From assembly GCA_027036755.1 (NCBI GenBank), contig JALWDV010000544.1, positions 1-9,309 of the forward strand: DNA of 9,309 nucleotides. The letters are read 5' to 3'. Under the pieces are notes generated by a model. The model saw only the letters and a program-made list of their open reading frames with translations, ran no database searches and had not been told where the DNA came from. A program made the position numbers and the translations under genes. The DNA comes from Anaerolineae bacterium (lineage in GTDB: Bacteria > Chloroflexota > Anaerolineae > J102). This document shows positions 6,171 to 9,309 of this stretch, in pieces; within the stretch, counting starts at the first letter, position 1; every line of letters starts with the position of its first letter.

Positions 6171-6390
6171 GGAGGTGCGTCCTGTTTCGGTTGAAGAGAC
6201 GTAACGCTGTTCTGGCCGACTGAAGTCGGACTCTTCAGGCCTGCGGTCGCAAAGGGGGCCTGCGCCCCCTGCGTCAGCAAAGTTGTTGGAGTCGGCGAAG
6301 GCCGACTTCGCGGCGCAAAGCGCCTAAAGTGACCGAGTTCACTCGGCCAATGCGCCCGGCTAGCGCCAACTCGTTTAGGACACACCCAAA
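6171..6390. repeat. Hairpin-rich repeat B, same family as repeat A
   Basis: Five consecutive hairpins: CCGACT/AGTCGG (6216-6229), AGGGGGC/GCCCCCT (6253-6270), AGTCGGC/GCCGACT (6290-6307), GGCGC-AAA-GCGCC (6312-6324) and CCGAG-TTCA-CTCGG (6333-6346). The right end (6319-6380) aligns closely with repeat A. The reverse complement of the right end reads TTGGGTGTGTCC then TAAACGAGTTG, almost identical to the left end of A; the left end of B (TCCTGTTTCGGTTG at 6180-6193) is a degraded version. It occupies the upstream region of the secreted-protein gene, so that gene's promoter must lie within or beyond it; none is obvious. Confidence 0.65.
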
Positions 6391-6405
6391 TGAGGGAGGT
6401 GAGGC

Positions 6406-6580
6406 AACTGCTAAGGTCGTTTCGCTCGAATTAACCTGACAGGTTTTTTTGGGCAACGATACAGAGCCTTGCACGCTTCGTTGCTGGCTGAAAGCCGCAC
6501 ATCCTACCGGCAAGGTTACGATAACCTGTCAGGTTTGAGTGAAAGAAGACAATCAACTGGCATACGTTGGCAGTTACGCT
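6406..6580. repeat. Element D, copy 1
   Basis: First of two direct copies, spaced 281 nt apart. It begins CAACTGC and ends GCAGTTACG, an imperfect inverted pair. Inside are the 13-mers AACCTGACAGGTT (6433-6445) and AACCTGTCAGGTT (6523-6535), each nearly palindromic and each the exact reverse complement of the other. Between them GCAACGA (6453-6459) pairs with TCGTTGC (6478-6484). There is no coding potential on either strand. Confidence 0.75.
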
Positions 6581-6583
6581 GTG

Positions 6584-6660
6584 ATATGGAATTGGGGAAC
6601 GAGGGGCGGGGAGTGTGCGGCGCTTTCTGGAAAAGACGATCTGGTCGTACAGTTCCGTAT
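6584..6660. repeat. Inverted repeat in the spacer between the two D copies
   Basis: ATATGGAATTG (6584-6594) is complementary to CAGTTCCGTAT (6650-6660) with two G-T-compatible differences. A smaller hairpin, ACGA-TCTGG-TCGT, lies just inside the right arm. Just outside, CAGTTACGC (6571-6579) and GCGTAACTG (6683-6691) form a further exact inverted pair. The spacer may be part of one composite element with the D copies. Confidence 0.45.
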
Positions 6661-6686
6661 GGAGGGCCTGGCGAGAGACTTGGCGT

Positions 6687-6861
6687 AACTGCCGGGATCG
6701 TTTTCGCTTGAATTAACCTGACAGGTTCCTTTGGCAGCGTTTCAGAGCCTTGCACGCTTCGTTGCTGGCTGAAAACCGAACATCTTACCGACAAGGTTAC
6801 GAGAACCTGTCAGGTTTGAGTTGGAAAAGACAGCCAACTGGAATACGTTATCAGTTACGGC
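6687..6861. repeat. Element D, copy 2
   Basis: Aligns with copy 1 at a constant offset of 281-282 nt with scattered substitutions and small indels. A 32-nt block (6743-6774) is identical to 6462-6493. The 13-mers AACCTGACAGGTT (6715-6727) and AACCTGTCAGGTT (6804-6816) are fully conserved. The inner stem is kept as GCAGCG (6734-6739) with CGTTGC (6760-6765), where the A-to-G change still allows a G-U pair. The ends GTAACTG and CAGTTAC are inverted. Confidence 0.75.
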
Positions 6862-6896
6862 TTGACGCCATATTCCGTCTTTGACCGAAAAGGGAG

Positions 6897-6902
6897 TATA
6901 AT
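6897..6902 (+). promoter_or_regulatory. lepA: Candidate -10 box for lepA
   Basis: A perfect TATAAT lies about 190 nt before the lepA start, just downstream of element D copy 2 and upstream of repeat E. No good -35 is found at 16-18 nt; the TTGACC at 6880-6885 is only about 11 nt upstream, too close. If used, the lepA leader would contain the whole of repeat E. Confidence 0.35.
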
Positions 6903-6927
6903 TGGATGCACTGCAAAAAGGTTTCTC

Positions 6928-7042
6928 AACACGGAGACGCGGAGGACACAGAGAAAAATAAGGGGGCCGCGGAGAAAATCCTCTCCAAACCTTATCTTTT
7001 CCCTTCGCGCCTTCGTATCTTCGTGTCTTCGTGGCCTTTTTT
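6928..7042. repeat. Dispersed ACGGAG-type repeat E in the lepA leader
   Basis: The left half contains CACGGAGACGCGGAGGACAC and the right half the loosely inverted CTTCGTGTCTTCGTGG. ATAAGG (6958-6963) pairs with CCTTAT (6990-6995). GGCCGCGGAG (6965-6974) can pair with CTTCGTGGCC (7027-7036) over 10 bp including two G-U pairs, and six T follow (7037-7042). The motif recurs at the right end of the window. Similar ACGGAG/CACAGAG repeats, and the spurious ORFs they create, are familiar from many bacterial genomes. The frame extending lepA upstream to 6906 merely translates this repeat. Confidence 0.65.
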
Positions 7043-7094
7043 CAGGAAAGCCATAATTGGACGTTCGATATACGCAAAATCTGGTAGAAAACTT

Positions 7095-8900
<1,806 letters not shown>

Positions 8901-8919
8901 ACTGAATTCGGAGGATATG

Positions 8920-9264
8920 ATGCAAACCGATTCAAAGACATACACAACTCAAGGCATCCTGGAATCTCTTGGATTTTCTGATCCGATGGAGGCTGCCCGC
9001 CAGCAAGCGCGCATGATCCTGTTGGGCCGACGCGCCCACTATGAATCGGAAATGAAAAGACTTGAGAAGAAATGGGGGAAAAGTCTGGAAGAGATGAGGA
9101 AGGGCTATCTGGAGCCCGGCTCTGAAACCGCCTCGCTAGATGATGATTATTTGACCTGGCAATGGTACGCCGATGCCAAAAGCGTCATTGATGAACAAAC
9201 TATGGCTGTACTGAAAAAACCTTCACCACGGAGGCACAGAGCGCACGGAGGAAGAAAAAGGTGA
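8920..9264 (+). CDS. Small hypothetical protein, antitoxin-like, with repeat-derived C-terminus
   Basis: A 114-aa protein, 19 nt downstream of lepA. GGAGG (8910-8914) lies two bases before an ATG at 8917 and five before the ATG at 8920; the second spacing is better. An ATG at 8887, overlapping lepA, lacks a ribosome site. The core is charged and helical: ARQQARMILLGRRAHYESEM (26-45), LEKKWGKSLEEMRKG (48-62), an acidic LDDDYLTWQWYADA (73-86). This pattern (KYG-like motif, then an acidic stretch with Trp) recalls small antitoxins paired with TumE/DUF6516-type toxins, but that is a weak resemblance from memory and no toxin is in view. Residues from about 102 (PRRHRAHGGRKR) are encoded by the ACGGAG-type repeat, so the natural C-terminus has probably been lost or extended. 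Confidence 0.65.
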   Translation: MQTDSKTYTTQGILESLGFSDPMEAARQQARMILLGRRAHYESEMKRLEKKWGKSLEEMRKGYLEPGSETASLDDDYLTWQWYADAKSVIDEQTMAVLKKPSPRRHRAHGGRKR

Positions 9265-9309
9265 GATTTGGAGAGAAATTTCTCTGTGAACTACCACTAT
9301 TTTCTCCGT
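9225..9309. repeat. Second ACGGAG-type repeat, cut by the window end
   Basis: ACCACGGAGGCACAGAG and GCACGGAGG (9225-9249) belong to the same family as repeat E. They are followed by a perfect 14-bp palindrome AGAGAAATTTCTCT (9272-9285). The last bases, CTCCGT, look like the beginning of the inverted right arm, which would continue past the window. The left part overlaps and supplies the end of the preceding gene. Confidence 0.6.

Noticed and set aside
6158..6385. 76-residue N-terminal extension of the secreted protein
   Set aside because: It translates hairpin repeat B, and would bury the signal peptide; the start at 6157 puts the signal peptide at the N-terminus.
6433..6535. Integron attC site
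   Set aside because: The AAC...GTT ends are suggestive, but there is no bipartite core-site consensus, no cassette ORF and no integrase.
6906..7094. 63-residue N-terminal extension of LepA
   Set aside because: It translates the dispersed repeat E; the LepA family begins at the IRNFSIIAHIDHGKS segment.

Overview
The window looks like a piece of a GC-rich bacterial chromosome with ordinary housekeeping genes separated by unusually long intergenic stretches full of repeats. The gene set and repeat style remind me of Chloroflexota (Anaerolineae/Caldilineae-like genomes). That is an inference from overall feel, not from a diagnostic marker. The tRNA genes do not encode CCA, and start-site signals range from a good Shine-Dalgarno to none.

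Layout, left to right. At 1-203 are two terminator-like hairpins. At 204-656 (minus) is a small helical protein of unknown function with its own promoter. At 657-1302 is a divergent intergenic region holding a hairpin-rich repeat (A), a good sigma-70-type promoter, and a long leader with an internal intrinsic terminator. At 1303-2952 (plus) is a DEAD-box RNA helicase of the DeaD/CsdA type with a DbpA-like C-terminal RNA-binding domain. At 2982-3216 is a MITE-like insertion with ~23-bp terminal inverted repeats and a 9-bp target-site duplication; it carries the terminator that follows the helicase. At 3225-3643 is a three-gene tRNA transcription unit, Gly(CCC)-Ser(CGA)-Ser(GGA), with a near-consensus promoter and a strong terminator. 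At 3686-3766 is an inverted array of nine heptamers. At 3836-6157 (minus) is a large secreted protein with a TIM-barrel glycosidase-like N-terminal half and a fibronectin-III-like C-terminus. At 6158-7094 are more than 900 bp of stacked repeats: hairpin repeat B related to A, a duplicated ~175-bp element D with internal palindromes, and a copy of a dispersed ACGGAG-type repeat E. At 7095-8900 (plus) is lepA (elongation factor 4), followed 19 nt later by a small gene whose 3' end runs into a second E-type repeat.

The helicase, the tRNAs and LepA all serve RNA or translation but do not form one operon. The secreted protein has no functional partner here. Nothing in the window looks like a defence island, CRISPR array, biosynthetic cluster or autonomous transposase. 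The most interesting material is non-coding: four or five families of small palindromic elements occupying nearly every intergenic gap, one of them a textbook non-autonomous insertion beside a tRNA promoter, and an apparent attenuator in the helicase leader.
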